Of a stretch of DNA of 36,929 bases, positions 14,709 to 23,660 are shown in pieces. The notes under the pieces are model-generated. The model was not told the origin of the DNA. It was given only the letters and a program-made list of their open reading frames with translations, and did no database searches. The stretch lies in NCBI GenBank assembly GCA_015068725.1, contig SVKA01000018.1, forward strand, positions 1 through 36,929. Reading direction: 5' to 3'. The position numbers and the translations under genes were made by a program. The DNA comes from Oscillospiraceae bacterium. Lineage in GTDB: Bacteria > Bacillota > Clostridia > UBA1381 > UMGS1253. How positions within the stretch are numbered: the stretch's first letter is position 1; every line of letters starts with the position of its first letter.

Positions 14709-14915
14709 ATGGCAAAGGTTACTTTTGATAAGGACAGATGCAAAGGCTGCGAGCTTTGTACAACAGTTTGCCCGAAAAAGATTGTAGTCATGAGTAAAGA
14801 CGAAATGAATGCAAAGGGATTTCATCCTGCCCAGGTAATCGAGCAGGATAAGTGCATAGGCTGTGCATTTTGCGCTACAATGTGTCCCGATTGTGTAATC
14901 GAAGTTGAAAAATAA
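14709..14915 (+). CDS. vorD: 2-oxoacid:ferredoxin oxidoreductase delta subunit (2x[4Fe-4S] ferredoxin)
   Basis: A 68-residue ferredoxin-like subunit with two complete [4Fe-4S] motifs, C11-C14-C17-C21 and C49-C52-C55-C59, plus an extra C62. It carries electrons from the thiamine-diphosphate centre of the complex to soluble ferredoxin. It lies 24 bp after the ATPase gene and 25 bp before the alpha subunit. The gene name could be vorD or korD; the two are not distinguishable at this length. Confidence 0.88.
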   Translation: MAKVTFDKDRCKGCELCTTVCPKKIVVMSKDEMNAKGFHPAQVIEQDKCIGCAFCATMCPDCVIEVEK

Positions 14916-14940
14916 TGTAGAGTGTTTTGGAGGGATAAAA

Positions 14941-16005
14941 ATGTCAGATAAAGTTTTGATGAAGGGAAATGAAGCTTTGGCTGAGGCTGCTATACAGGCG
15001 GGCTGCCGCTTGTTTTTCGGCTATCCGATTACGCCACAGACAGAGCTTGCCGCATATATGGCAAAAAAGATGCCAAAGGTTGACGGCTTGTTTTTGCAGG
15101 CTGAAAGCGAGGTTGCGGCAATTAATATGGTATATGGTGCTGCGGGTGCAGGCGCAAGAGTTATGACAAGCTCGTCAAGCCCCGGAGTAAGTCTTAAACA
15201 GGAGGGTATCTCATACATAGCAGGTGCAGACCTTCCGTGTGTTATTATTAACATTGTGCGTGGTGGCCCCGGTCTTGGCGGAATTCAGCCCGCACAGTCG
15301 GATTATTTTCAGGCTACAAAGGGCGGCGGACACGGCGATTATCATTTGATAGTCCTTGCTCCAAGCTCGGTACAGGAAATGGTAGAGCTTACATCACTTG
15401 CGTTTGACCTTGGTGATATATATCGTATGCCTGTAATGATTATGGGTGATGGCGCACTTGGTCAGATGATGGAGCCGATTTCGTTTGACGATGTTAAAAA
15501 GTACGAGGTGCCTGAAAAGACATGGGCAACAACAGGTACTAAGATGAAGAGAAAACGCAACATTATAAATTCTCTTTATATAACACCCGACGAGCTTGAA
15601 GAGCTTGTATGGGAGCGTGAAAAGAAATACGATGTAATTCGTGCAAACGAAGCGCGTGCAGAAGAATATATGACAGAGGATGCAGACTATATCATAGCTG
15701 CATACGGTACAACTGCAAGAATTGCTAAAAATGCAATAAAGACACTTCGTGAGCAGGGCATAAAGGCAGGACTTATTCGTCCGATTACACTTTGGCCGTT
15801 CCCGAGCGATGTGTTTAATAAGGCTGCTGACACTGCAAAAGCATTTTTGTCAGTTGAAATGAGCACAGGTCAGATGGTTGAGGACGTAAAGCTTGCAGTA
15901 AACGGCAAGAAGGACGTGTTCTTCTTCGGCAGAACGGGTGGTATGGTGCCCACACCTGCTGAAATTGTTGAAAAGATTAAAGAAATAGACGGAGGTGTGA
16001 AATAA
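14941..16005 (+). CDS. vorB: 2-oxoacid:ferredoxin oxidoreductase alpha subunit
   Basis: A 354-residue alpha subunit (POR_N plus PFOR domain II). The start ATG 14941 has TTGGAGGGATAAAA upstream; a longer in-frame reading overlaps the ferredoxin gene and was rejected. Visible marks: LMKGNEALAEAAIQAGCRLF, GYPITPQTELAAYMA, then SSSSPGVSLKQEGISY and RGGPGLGG. The enzyme oxidatively decarboxylates a 2-oxoacid with CoA, giving an acyl-CoA and reduced ferredoxin. Separate alpha, beta, gamma and delta genes and the alpha length fit the 2-oxoisovalerate (VOR) or 2-oxoglutarate (KOR) types rather than fused PFOR. The substrate remains open. Confidence 0.9.
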   Translation: MSDKVLMKGNEALAEAAIQAGCRLFFGYPITPQTELAAYMAKKMPKVDGLFLQAESEVAAINMVYGAAGAGARVMTSSSSPGVSLKQEGISYIAGADLPCVIINIVRGGPGLGGIQPAQSDYFQATKGGGHGDYHLIVLAPSSVQEMVELTSLAFDLGDIYRMPVMIMGDGALGQMMEPISFDDVKKYEVPEKTWATTGTKMKRKRNIINSLYITPDELEELVWEREKKYDVIRANEARAEEYMTEDADYIIAAYGTTARIAKNAIKTLREQGIKAGLIRPITLWPFPSDVFNKAADTAKAFLSVEMSTGQMVEDVKLAVNGKKDVFFFGRTGGMVPTPAEIVEKIKEIDGGVK

Positions 16006-16751
16006 TGGCTAAAGTATTTGAAAGACCACATGCACTCAGTGATGTTTCACTTCACTATTGCCCGGGATGTACTCATGGCATTATTCACCGTCTTGTTGCA
16101 GAGGCGATAGATGAGCTTGGTATAGAGGGAAAGACAATCGGTGTTGCACCGGTTGGATGCTCGGTTTTTGCATATAACTATTTTGAATGTGATATGCAGC
16201 AGGCAGCGCATGGTCGTGCACCTGCGGTTGCTACGGGTATAAAGAGAGCAAACACAGATAACGTTGTATTCACATATCAGGGCGACGGCGACCTTGCAGC
16301 TATTGGTACTGCCGAAACAGTACATGCAGCAACACGCGGCGAAAATATAACGGTAATATTTGTAAACAATGCAATTTATGGTATGACAGGCGGACAGATG
16401 GCACCTACCTCGCTTGTAGGTCAGGTAACACAGACCACTCCGTACGGACGTAAGACAGAAACTCAGGGTTATCCGATAAGAGTTTGTGAAATGCTTTCAA
16501 CACTTGACGGAACTGCATATGCAGAGCGTGTAAGTGTAGATGATATCAAAAATATCAAAAAGGCAAAAGCAGCGATTAAAAAGGCGTTTGAGTATCAGAT
16601 TGATAAAAAAGGCTTTTCGATTGTCGAAGTACTTTCAACATGTCCTACAAACTGGGGACTCAGCCCGAAGGAAGCAATCCAGTGGCTCCGCGACAACATG
16701 ATGGAGGTATATCCTCTCGGAGTGTATAAAGATAAGGGGGCGGACAAATAA
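16005..16751 (+). CDS. vorA: 2-oxoacid:ferredoxin oxidoreductase beta subunit (thiamine diphosphate)
   Basis: A 248-residue thiamine-diphosphate subunit. It has YCPGCTHGI (18-26), VGCSVFAYNYF, and the cofactor and Mg site GDGDLAAIGTAE (93 on) followed by NNAIYGMTGGQ (121 on). It binds the cofactor that attacks the 2-oxoacid. The start codon overlaps the alpha-subunit stop by one base (TAATG), a sign of translational coupling, and a GGAGGTG site lies just upstream. Confidence 0.92.
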   Translation: MAKVFERPHALSDVSLHYCPGCTHGIIHRLVAEAIDELGIEGKTIGVAPVGCSVFAYNYFECDMQQAAHGRAPAVATGIKRANTDNVVFTYQGDGDLAAIGTAETVHAATRGENITVIFVNNAIYGMTGGQMAPTSLVGQVTQTTPYGRKTETQGYPIRVCEMLSTLDGTAYAERVSVDDIKNIKKAKAAIKKAFEYQIDKKGFSIVEVLSTCPTNWGLSPKEAIQWLRDNMMEVYPLGVYKDKGADK

Positions 16752-17287
16752 TGAGTAAAACAAACGAAGTTATTATAGCAGGCTTTGGCGGACAGGGTAT
16801 CCTCTTTGCCGGAAAGGTGCTTGCATATGGCGGTCTTATGTGTGATAAAGAGGTTTCATGGCTTCCGTCATACGGCCCTGAGATGCGCGGCGGTACAGCA
16901 AACTGCCACATAATCATTTCGGATGCTCCGATTGGTTCGCCTATTATAACAGAGCCAAACGTTCTTATCGCTATGAACAAGCCCTCGCTTGACAAGTTTG
17001 AAAACGCTGTTGTAAGTGGCGGTACAATCATTGTTGACAGCTCGCTTATCGACAGAAAGGTAGAGCGTGATGACGTAAACGTATTCTATATCCCCGCTAC
17101 ACAGATGGCGCTCGATATGGATGCGTCGAAAATGGCTAATATGATTATACTTGGAAAGCTTATCAAGGAAGCTGATGTTTTAACTTATGACGAGCTTAAA
17201 AAAGGACTTGAAAAGTGCGTTCCGCCTTCAAAGGCAGATCTTATCGACTTTAATATGAAGGTTATTGACGCAGGTTATAATTATTAA
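16751..17287 (+). CDS. vorC: 2-oxoacid:ferredoxin oxidoreductase gamma subunit
   Basis: A 178-residue gamma subunit of the POR family. It begins EVIIAGFGGQGILFAGKVLA, the diagnostic glycine-rich motif, and continues SWLPSYGPEMRGGTANCHI. It forms part of the CoA-binding side of the complex. The start overlaps the beta-subunit stop by one base (TAATG) with AAGGGGGCGGAC upstream. It is the last gene of the operon, ahead of a perfect palindromic terminator. Confidence 0.92.
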   Translation: MSKTNEVIIAGFGGQGILFAGKVLAYGGLMCDKEVSWLPSYGPEMRGGTANCHIIISDAPIGSPIITEPNVLIAMNKPSLDKFENAVVSGGTIIVDSSLIDRKVERDDVNVFYIPATQMALDMDASKMANMIILGKLIKEADVLTYDELKKGLEKCVPPSKADLIDFNMKVIDAGYNY

Positions 17288-17304
17288 TTTTTAAAATTAA
17301 TGCA

Positions 17305-17338
17305 AAAAGAGGAGATGTGAATTCACATCTCCTCTTTT
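17305..17338. terminator. Perfect 34-bp palindromic terminator shared by vorC and pgsA
   Basis: Bases 17305-17321 and 17322-17338 are exact reverse complements (arm AAAAGAGGAGATGTGAA), with A and T runs at the ends, so it can stop transcription from both sides. Confidence 0.9.
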
Positions 17339-17350
17339 ATTGTATATATC

Positions 17351-17902
17351 TTATTTTCTGTAATCTATCAAATGCTTGTTTTTAACCATATACTCGGCTC
17401 CCGAATACACGGTAATTGCAACCATTGCCCATTCGCCAATATATGAAATTATTTTCAGGAACGCAAAATTATCCCAGATGGGCGCAAAAAGCATTATATA
17501 CACAACCACAACAATCTGTGTTACTGTTTTAAGCTTGCCCGAAAATGCCGCAGCGATTACCTTGCCCGAGCTTATAGCAACAATACGAAGCCCTGTTACG
17601 ATAAACTCGCGCGCAATTATAATGATTACACCGACAGGGGAAATCTGCCTGAAATACACCATACCTATAAGCGCAGATACGACGAGTATTTTATCAGCAA
17701 GAGGGTCGATAAATTTACCAAAATCGGTAATCTGGTTGTACTTTCTTGCAATATGACCGTCTATACCATCTGTTGCAGCAGCCACTATAAAAATAAGCAG
17801 TGCTATGTAGCTTGAAAATGGCACAATATCGGTCAAAAAGAAAAACAAAAAGACAGGAATCATTGCAATTCTTATTAGTGTAATTTTGTTAGCTGTGTTC
17901 AT
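17351..17902 (-). CDS. pgsA: CDP-diacylglycerol-glycerol-3-phosphate 3-phosphatidyltransferase
   Basis: A 183-residue integral membrane enzyme of phosphatidylglycerol synthesis. The CDP-alcohol phosphotransferase motif DG(x2)AR(x8)G(x3)D(x3)D is present as DGIDGHIARKYNQITDFGKF then IDPLAD, with its catalytic acidic residues intact. About five transmembrane helices and the length are normal for PgsA. The start ATG overlaps the rimO stop by 4 bp (ATGA), so it is the last gene of a recX-rimO-pgsA operon on the minus strand. Confidence 0.93.
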   Translation of the reverse strand: MNTANKITLIRIAMIPVFLFFFLTDIVPFSSYIALLIFIVAAATDGIDGHIARKYNQITDFGKFIDPLADKILVVSALIGMVYFRQISPVGVIIIIAREFIVTGLRIVAISSGKVIAAAFSGKLKTVTQIVVVVYIMLFAPIWDNFAFLKIISYIGEWAMVAITVYSGAEYMVKNKHLIDYRK

Positions 17903-19227
17903 ATTTCTTCTCCTATCAAATCATATTCTTGCGCACACAGTATGCGCACATTTACAAATTCGCCGTTTTGTACTTCGCGCTCTGCGCCAAAGTATACAAG
18001 CGAGTCTACATCTATACTGTCGGCATAGCTGCGCCCTTTGTAAAGGCAGTTTTCCTCATCAAAGCCCTCGCACAACACCTCATAAACCTTGCCAACTCGC
18101 TCTTCGTTTTTTTCAAGTGAAATTGCCTGCGCAATTGCCATAAGCTTGTCACGGCGTCTTATTTTTGTGCGCTCACTGATTTGCCCCTCAAGCTTTGCTG
18201 CCGGCGTATTTTCCTCTTTTGAATATGCAAACACTCCGACTCTGTCAAGACGCATTTTTTCTACAAAATCGCAAAGCTCATTAAAATCTTCTTTCGCTTC
18301 ACCCGGAAAACCCGCAATAAGTGAGGTGCGGATTATTGCATCATCCATTTTTTCGCGTATCTTATGTATAAGCTTTTCAAGAGAAGCTTTGTTTGTTTTT
18401 CTGCCCATACGCTTTAAGACGCTGTCGCTTGCGTGCTGAATTGGTATGTCAAAATAATGAAGAATTTTTTCATTTGATGCCATAACATCCAAAAGCTCGT
18501 CTGTGATGCCCTCGGGATAGCAGTAATGAAGCCTTATCCATTTTATATTATCGATTTCACACAGGCTTTTTAAAAGCTCGCCAAGACTGTTTTTGCCATA
18601 TATGTCCTTGCCGTAGCAGGTAGTATCCTGCGCAATCAATATAAGCTCGCGCACACCCGTATCTGCAAGATGCTCTGCTTCCTCGCAAACATCCTCAATA
18701 GTTCGTGAGCGGTATTTTCCACGAAGAGAAGGTATTACACAGTAAGTGCACTTGTTATCACAGCCCTCGGCAATTTTCAGATACGCACTATGGGACGGAG
18801 TAGTAATTATGCGAGGCATACCCTCAAGCGTGAAGTCCTCGCTATGCCCGTAAAGGCAAACGCACTGCCCATTCATACAAGAATTTATGACATCGCATAT
18901 TTTATTAAAATCGCCTGTACCGACGATTGCATCGACTTCGGGCAGTTCGCGCTTTATGTCCTCGTGATAGCGCTCAGCAAGGCATCCCGTAACAACAAGG
19001 CATTTACATTCTCCTTCATCTTTAAAACGCGCCATATCGAGTATCGTATTTATAGACTCCTCTTTTGCATCGCCTATAAATGAACAGGTATTTATTATAA
19101 TTACATCAGCCGTTTCGGGAGTATTTACAAATGTATGTCCCTTCTCAGCAAGAAAGCCAAGCATATTTTCGGTGTCAACAAGGTTTTTTGCACATCCAAG
19201 CGACGCCACCGCTATTTTATATTTCAA
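17899..19227 (-). CDS. rimO: Ribosomal protein S12 methylthiotransferase RimO
   Basis: A 442-residue MiaB-like radical SAM enzyme that adds a methylthio group to Asp of ribosomal protein S12. Domains in order: UPF0004 (VASLGCAKNLVDTENM with the first iron-sulfur cysteines), the radical SAM core with CDNKCTYCVIP, and a C-terminal TRAM domain ending near RILCAQEYDLIGEEI. SLGCAKNxVDTE separates RimO from MiaB. I place the start at TTG 19227, with AAGGA 8 bases upstream, so that the protein begins MKYKIAVASLG; a longer frame overlaps recX. It lies between recX and pgsA. Confidence 0.93.
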   Translation of the reverse strand: MKYKIAVASLGCAKNLVDTENMLGFLAEKGHTFVNTPETADVIIINTCSFIGDAKEESINTILDMARFKDEGECKCLVVTGCLAERYHEDIKRELPEVDAIVGTGDFNKICDVINSCMNGQCVCLYGHSEDFTLEGMPRIITTPSHSAYLKIAEGCDNKCTYCVIPSLRGKYRSRTIEDVCEEAEHLADTGVRELILIAQDTTCYGKDIYGKNSLGELLKSLCEIDNIKWIRLHYCYPEGITDELLDVMASNEKILHYFDIPIQHASDSVLKRMGRKTNKASLEKLIHKIREKMDDAIIRTSLIAGFPGEAKEDFNELCDFVEKMRLDRVGVFAYSKEENTPAAKLEGQISERTKIRRRDKLMAIAQAISLEKNEERVGKVYEVLCEGFDEENCLYKGRSYADSIDVDSLVYFGAEREVQNGEFVNVRILCAQEYDLIGEEI

Positions 19228-19228
19228 A

Positions 19229-19711
19229 TCAATCGTCCTTCCCAAAGTCAAAGTCTTCTTTTATGGAAGATATTGCACCTTTTATATCGGAAAATTCATA
19301 GCCTTTGGCTATAAAGTGCCTTATCGTCTTATCAATATTTTTGTGCTCAAAATTGCCATTAAGCTTTTTTTCTGCCAGAGAAATGAGCGTATCTTTTTCG
19401 CAAAAATCAAATTCGTATATGACATCTTCTATTGTGTATGCGTCAACGCCTTTATATAAAAGCGCTTGTTTTATGCGCTTTATGCCATATTTTTTAGAGA
19501 CAATACAATTTTGTATATATGCTCTTGCATATTCTTTATCATTAATAAAGCCGTATTCGCATGCCCACTCACACACATCGGATGCGGTGCCTTCTAAAAA
19601 GCCCTGACGCAAAAGCTTGTCAAAAAGCTCTTTTTTTGTATGCATACGCCGTGAAAGTATATTAAGCGCTTTATTTTTTGCTTTGTCAAAAGAGGGTGCA
19701 TCTGTATTCAA
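19229..19711 (-). CDS. recX: Regulatory protein RecX
   Basis: A 160-residue helical RecX protein, the modulator of RecA filaments. Marks: ALNILSRRMHTKKELFDKLL (first repeat), YGFINDKEYARAYIQ, then KKYGIKRIKQALLYKGV. The start is a TTG at 19711 with GGAGG ten bases upstream. It is the first gene of the recX-rimO-pgsA operon and ends one base before the rimO start, so translation is probably coupled. Confidence 0.88.
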   Translation of the reverse strand: MNTDAPSFDKAKNKALNILSRRMHTKKELFDKLLRQGFLEGTASDVCEWACEYGFINDKEYARAYIQNCIVSKKYGIKRIKQALLYKGVDAYTIEDVIYEFDFCEKDTLISLAEKKLNGNFEHKNIDKTIRHFIAKGYEFSDIKGAISSIKEDFDFGKDD

Positions 19712-19755
19712 GACAAAAAATCCTCCACATTCTGCTTTTCATATCCTTCGATACT

Positions 19756-19784
19756 ATTTTACACCTATACAGGCTTTTTTGCAA
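19756..19784 (-). promoter_or_regulatory. Promoter of recX-rimO-pgsA
   Basis: Minus strand: -35 TTGCAA (19784-19779), 17-bp spacer, -10 TAAAAT (19761-19756), about 45 bp before the recX start. Confidence 0.65.
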
Positions 19785-19809
19785 TATAAAAACACATTTC
19801 GCATAAGTT

Positions 19810-21084
19810 TTATTTATCCTTTTTTACCTGCTTCCAGTAAGCGTCAATCGCATTTTCATTTTTGTTGTTTCCTGGAGTATAATATTTTTTGTCCTTGATA
19901 TTATCGGGCAGATACTGCTGGGAAACATAATTATTTTCAAAGCTGTGCGGATATTTATATCCTTTTCCGTGCCCGAGCTTTTCGGCGCCGCCATAATGCG
20001 CATCACGAAGAGATGAAGGGATAGAGCCAGTATTCATATTTTCAACATCGTGCATAGCAGCATCAATCGCACATATCGCAGAATTGCTTTTCGGAGCGGT
20101 TGCAAGCAAAAGCACAGCCTCGGCAAGAGGGAGTCTTGCTTCGGGAAGGCCAAGCTGCAAAGCAGAGTCAACGCACGATTTTACAATAGTAGCTGCCATA
20201 GGGTATGCCATACCGATGTCCTCCGAGGCAATTACCATAAGTCTGCGGCATGCAGAAATCATATCGCCTGCACACAAAAGGCGTGCAAGATAATGCATAG
20301 CAGCGTCGGCATCGGAGCCACGGATTGATTTTTGAAAAGCACTTAAAATATCATAGTGGCTGTCGCCATCGCGGTCATATCGCATAGCCTTTTTTTGAGT
20401 TGCTCCTTCGACAGTTTCAAGCGTAACATATATATTGCCTTTTTTATCAGGACTTGATGACATAACGCACACCTCAAGGGTGTTTAGAGCCTTTCTTACA
20501 TCACCACTGCAAATACTGCATATAAAATCTAAAACATCCTCATCAAACTCTATCTTGACATTACCCATACTCTCTTCAAGAATTGATGTTGCACGAATGA
20601 GTGCTTTTTTGATATCCTCGTTTTCGACGGGTAAAAATTCAAACACGTTTGAACGCGACAAGATAGCGTTGTATATATAAAAATAAGGATTTTCTGTTGT
20701 CGATGCAATCAGGGTAAGGCGTCCGTTTTCAATAAATTCCAAAAGCGACTGCTGTTGCTTTTTGTTGAAGTTTTGAATCTCGTCAAGGTATAATAAAGCT
20801 CCCTGTGAGCCGAAAAGAGTATCAAGCTCGCTTACGATAGCGCGTATATCACTTACCGAGGCAGTTGTAGCATTGAGCTTATAGAGGCGTTTGCCTGTAC
20901 AGTTTGCAATAATGTTTGCGACGGTTGTTTTGCCTGTTCCGCTCGGGCCGTAAAATATCATATTTGGAACGTTCTTTTTTTGTATAAGATTATAAAGCAC
21001 TTTGCCTTTTGAAAGGATGTGCTTTTGACCGACAACGTCCTCAAGGTTTTTTGGACGCACCATATCTGCCAATGGGAGCTGCAT
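19810..21084 (-). CDS. rarA: Replication-associated recombination protein A (AAA+ ATPase)
   Basis: A 424-residue RarA/MgsA clamp-loader-like ATPase that works at stalled replication forks. It has the N-terminal PLADMVRPKNLEDVVGQKHI, Walker A GPSGTGKTT (46-54), Walker B LLYLDEIQNF, sensor 1 ASTTENP, and the C-terminal tetramer domain with ARLPLAEAVLLLATAPKSN and YKYPHSFENNYV. The start ATG 21084 follows GCAGGTG and matches the family; a longer frame would run into the veg terminator. Typical length. Confidence 0.94.
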   Translation of the reverse strand: MQLPLADMVRPKNLEDVVGQKHILSKGKVLYNLIQKKNVPNMIFYGPSGTGKTTVANIIANCTGKRLYKLNATTASVSDIRAIVSELDTLFGSQGALLYLDEIQNFNKKQQQSLLEFIENGRLTLIASTTENPYFYIYNAILSRSNVFEFLPVENEDIKKALIRATSILEESMGNVKIEFDEDVLDFICSICSGDVRKALNTLEVCVMSSSPDKKGNIYVTLETVEGATQKKAMRYDRDGDSHYDILSAFQKSIRGSDADAAMHYLARLLCAGDMISACRRLMVIASEDIGMAYPMAATIVKSCVDSALQLGLPEARLPLAEAVLLLATAPKSNSAICAIDAAMHDVENMNTGSIPSSLRDAHYGGAEKLGHGKGYKYPHSFENNYVSQQYLPDNIKDKKYYTPGNNKNENAIDAYWKQVKKDK

Positions 21085-21116
21085 TTTTTTCACCTGCTTC
21101 TTTTTAAGATATAAAA

Positions 21117-21146
21117 CAAAAAACGGCTGTATGACAGCCGTTTTTA
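21117..21146 (-). terminator. Terminator after veg
   Basis: AAAACGGCTGT and ACAGCCGTTTT form an 11-bp stem with loop ATG; the minus strand ends in a T run. Confidence 0.85.
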
Positions 21147-21175
21147 TTGTTGTTTTCAGCGTCAAATTCTACGCA

Positions 21176-21427
21176 TTATTTATACATAGCAATTTCAACT
21201 GTTTTGGTAAGTACATCGATATAACTGTATGATACACGCCTGCTTTCATTTTCGTCATCAGGCTGTCTTTCCAGTCTTACGGTAAAAATACTCGGATAGA
21301 TATTTTCGATTACTCCTCTGCGGACTATTGCCGACTTACGTCCCTTCTTCGATGTCAGGCGAACTTTTCTGCCGATATTTTGTTGCAGACTCTTTTTTAC
21401 CGATGCAAGTTCGTTTCTTTCAATCAT
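21176..21427 (-). CDS. veg: Veg family protein
   Basis: An 83-residue protein starting at ATG 21427 (AGGGGTG upstream). It shows the Veg pattern: ELASVKKSLQQNIGRKVRL, KKGRKSAIVRRGVIENIYPS, IFTVRLE and SYSYIDVLTKTVEI. Veg is a small SH3-like barrel protein of Firmicutes linked to biofilm control in Bacillus subtilis, where it is highly transcribed. It is a monocistronic gene with a good promoter and terminator. Confidence 0.92.
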   Translation of the reverse strand: MIERNELASVKKSLQQNIGRKVRLTSKKGRKSAIVRRGVIENIYPSIFTVRLERQPDDENESRRVSYSYIDVLTKTVEIAMYK

Positions 21428-21462
21428 TAGTTTCACCCCTACACCATTTATACAACGATATA

Positions 21463-21491
21463 ATTTTAGCATAAAACATATAAAAAGTCAA
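21463..21491 (-). promoter_or_regulatory. Promoter of veg
   Basis: Minus strand: -35 TTGACT (21491-21486), 17-bp spacer, -10 TAAAAT (21468-21463). Confidence 0.75.
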
Positions 21492-21586
21492 GGGTTTTTT
21501 TCTGCTCTGTTAAAAAAGTGTTACAGTTTGTTTACAAGGGGTTTTATTTTTTTTGCCTGGCATATTGCCAATGCTGCGTCAGTACA

Positions 21587-21618
21587 AAAAAAGAAGCACT
21601 GCAGAGTGCTTCTTTTTT
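21587..21618 (-). terminator. Terminator after upp
   Basis: AAAAAAGAAGCACT (21587-21600) pairs with AGTGCTTCTTTTTT (21605-21618), loop GCAG, a perfect 14-bp stem. Confidence 0.9.
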
Positions 21619-21633
21619 GTATAATTATTCTTC

Positions 21634-22263
21634 TTATTTTGTTCCGAATATTCTGTCGCCCGCATCACCAAGACCCGGAACGATGTAGCATTTATCATTG
21701 AGCCCTTCGTCAACGTTTGCACAGAAAATTTCGATGTCGGGATGTGCCTTTGAAAGAGCATTAATACCTTCCGGAGCAGCAATAAGACATAAAAATTTAA
21801 TGTTTTTTGCGCCGTATGATTTAATCTGACCGATTGCATCTATTGCGCTACCGCCCGTTGCAAGCATTGGGTCAACAACTACAACAAGTCTTTGGTCAAT
21901 GTCAGCAGGAAGCTTGCAGTAATATGGATGCGGCTGCATTGTTTCTTCATCACGATACATTCCGATATGACCTACTTTTGCCGTAGGAACAAGCCTTAAA
22001 AGACCGTTAACCATTCCAAGTCCTGCACGAAGAATCGGAACAACTGCAATGTTTTTGCCTGCAATCATTTTTTGCGTAGTCTTTTTGATAGGAGTTTCGA
22101 TTTCAACGTCTTTTAGTGGCAAATCTCTGAGAGATTCATAGCACATAAGCATTGTTATCTCTTCTACCAGTTCACGAAACTCTTTGTTTGTAGTAGATGT
22201 TTGACGGAGTATAGTTGTTTTATGCTGAATAAGTGGATGGTCAAATGTTATAACTTTACTCAT
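21634..22263 (-). CDS. upp: Uracil phosphoribosyltransferase
   Basis: A 209-residue enzyme that makes UMP from uracil and PRPP. The N-terminus [20 protein letters not shown], the middle [17 protein letters not shown], the PRPP loop [17 protein letters not shown] and the uracil-binding C-terminal [16 protein letters not shown] are all present. Length is exactly usual. It lies 9 bp behind the uracil permease gene and shares its promoter. Confidence 0.96.
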   Translation of the reverse strand: MSKVITFDHPLIQHKTTILRQTSTTNKEFRELVEEITMLMCYESLRDLPLKDVEIETPIKKTTQKMIAGKNIAVVPILRAGLGMVNGLLRLVPTAKVGHIGMYRDEETMQPHPYYCKLPADIDQRLVVVVDPMLATGGSAIDAIGQIKSYGAKNIKFLCLIAAPEGINALSKAHPDIEIFCANVDEGLNDKCYIVPGLGDAGDRIFGTK

Positions 22264-22272
22264 AATTGTCTC

Positions 22273-23586
22273 CTATTCTTCTTTTGCCTTTGAAACCATA
22301 ACATTTGTCAAAATGCCGAGAATCAAAGCGCAAGCAATTGAAGTAATTGTAATTTTGCCAAATGTAAGTGTAAGACCGCCGATACCTGTAATAAGGATAA
22401 CTGCAACAACGAAAAGGTTTTTGTTTTCGCCAAGGTTAACCTGCTGAATCATTTTAAGACCTGAAACTGCGATAAAGCCGTAAAGTGAAATACATACACC
22501 GCCCATTACACAGTTAGGAATTGTAGCCAAAAATGTTACAAAAGGTGCAACAAATGATGCAGCGATTGCTATAATTGCTGTTGTAAGAATTGTAATAACC
22601 GAAGCGTTACCTGTAATAGCTACACAGCCAACTGACTCGCCGTATGTTGTGTTGGGGCAGCCACCGAAGAATGCGCCTGCAATAGAACCGATACCGTCAC
22701 CAAGAAGTGTTCTGTGAAGACCGGGCTCTTCCAAAAGCTCAGCTCCAATGATTGAGCTTAAGTTTTTGTGGTCTGCGATATGTTCTGCAAATACAACAAA
22801 TGCAACAGGAATATAAGCAACTGCAACAGTTGCAATATAGCCCATATCAATTTCCCCTATGCCTTTGAAAGCCTGAACAAATGTGAAATCAGGATACCAC
22901 TGCATATTAGCAAATGCTGAAAAATCAATAACCATTAATGCGGGGATGTTTGCAAATGTTCCGATTAATGTAAAGATTGTAGCCAAAACATAGCCTGCAA
23001 CAATACCGATGATGAAGGGAATAAGCTTTGTCATCTTTTTACCATATACCGAGCAGATGATAACAACAGCAAGTGTTACAAGACCACAGATAATGCAAAC
23101 ATACGGAGAAGCAGTAGCAACTTTTGCAACCTGAAGGTCGCTGATTGCTGCACCTGCAAGTGAAAGACCGATTAGCGCAACCGTAGGTCCGATAACAACA
23201 GGCGGCATAAGCTTGTTAATCCATTTAACGCCTGCAAATTTAACGATAATTGCAAGTACAACATAAACAAGACCTGCAAAAATCGCACCAAGGATAAGAC
23301 CTGCATAGCCTGCAGCGATTGATGCACCGCCTGCAAAAGCTGCGAGCATCGAACCGATGAAAGCAAATGAAGAACCAAGGAAAACCGGGCTTCTAAACTT
23401 TGTGAAAAGCTGGTAAACTATTGTACCCACGCCTGCACCAAAGAGTGCAGCTGAGTGCGACATTCCGTTGCCTATAATTGCAGGAACTGCAATTGTAGCA
23501 GCAAGGATTGCCAGAAGCTGTTGGAATGCAAATACTAACAGCTTACCAAATGTTGGTTTGTCTTTTACGCCATAGACCAAATTCAT
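22273..23586 (-). CDS. uraA: Uracil permease (nucleobase:cation symporter-2)
   Basis: A 437-residue membrane protein of the NCS2/UraA family with about 14 transmembrane segments. Visible marks: LLAILAATIAVPAIIGNG near the N-terminus, FVVFAEHIADHKNLSSI with the conserved substrate-site Glu, and GGCPNTTYGESVGCVAITG. It brings in uracil with protons. It is the first gene of a uraA-upp operon. The start ATG is preceded by GGGGAGGATATTAAA. Confidence 0.93.
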   Translation of the reverse strand: MNLVYGVKDKPTFGKLLVFAFQQLLAILAATIAVPAIIGNGMSHSAALFGAGVGTIVYQLFTKFRSPVFLGSSFAFIGSMLAAFAGGASIAAGYAGLILGAIFAGLVYVVLAIIVKFAGVKWINKLMPPVVIGPTVALIGLSLAGAAISDLQVAKVATASPYVCIICGLVTLAVVIICSVYGKKMTKLIPFIIGIVAGYVLATIFTLIGTFANIPALMVIDFSAFANMQWYPDFTFVQAFKGIGEIDMGYIATVAVAYIPVAFVVFAEHIADHKNLSSIIGAELLEEPGLHRTLLGDGIGSIAGAFFGGCPNTTYGESVGCVAITGNASVITILTTAIIAIAASFVAPFVTFLATIPNCVMGGVCISLYGFIAVSGLKMIQQVNLGENKNLFVVAVILITGIGGLTLTFGKITITSIACALILGILTNVMVSKAKEE

Positions 23587-23622
23587 TTTAATATCCTCCC
23601 CTTATGGCATACGCCATTTGAT

Positions 23623-23660
23623 AAAATTTGATAAAAAACGACAGTTTTTTATCAAATTTT
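23623..23660 (-). promoter_or_regulatory. Perfect 17-bp hairpin at the start of the uraA transcript
   Basis: Bases 23623-23639 and 23644-23660 are exact reverse complements around the loop GACA. The hairpin directly adjoins the -10 box, so the predicted start site falls inside its first arm. A second small palindrome, ATGGC/GCCAT (23606-23619), lies just before the ribosome binding site. No T run follows, so it is not an ordinary terminator; a protein operator or RNA control element is more likely. I see no PyrR-type RNA site. Confidence 0.7.

Noticed and set aside
23590-23660. PyrR attenuator or purine-type riboswitch before uraA
   Set aside because: No PyrR-box RNA motif, no antiterminator/terminator pair and no riboswitch core bases are visible.
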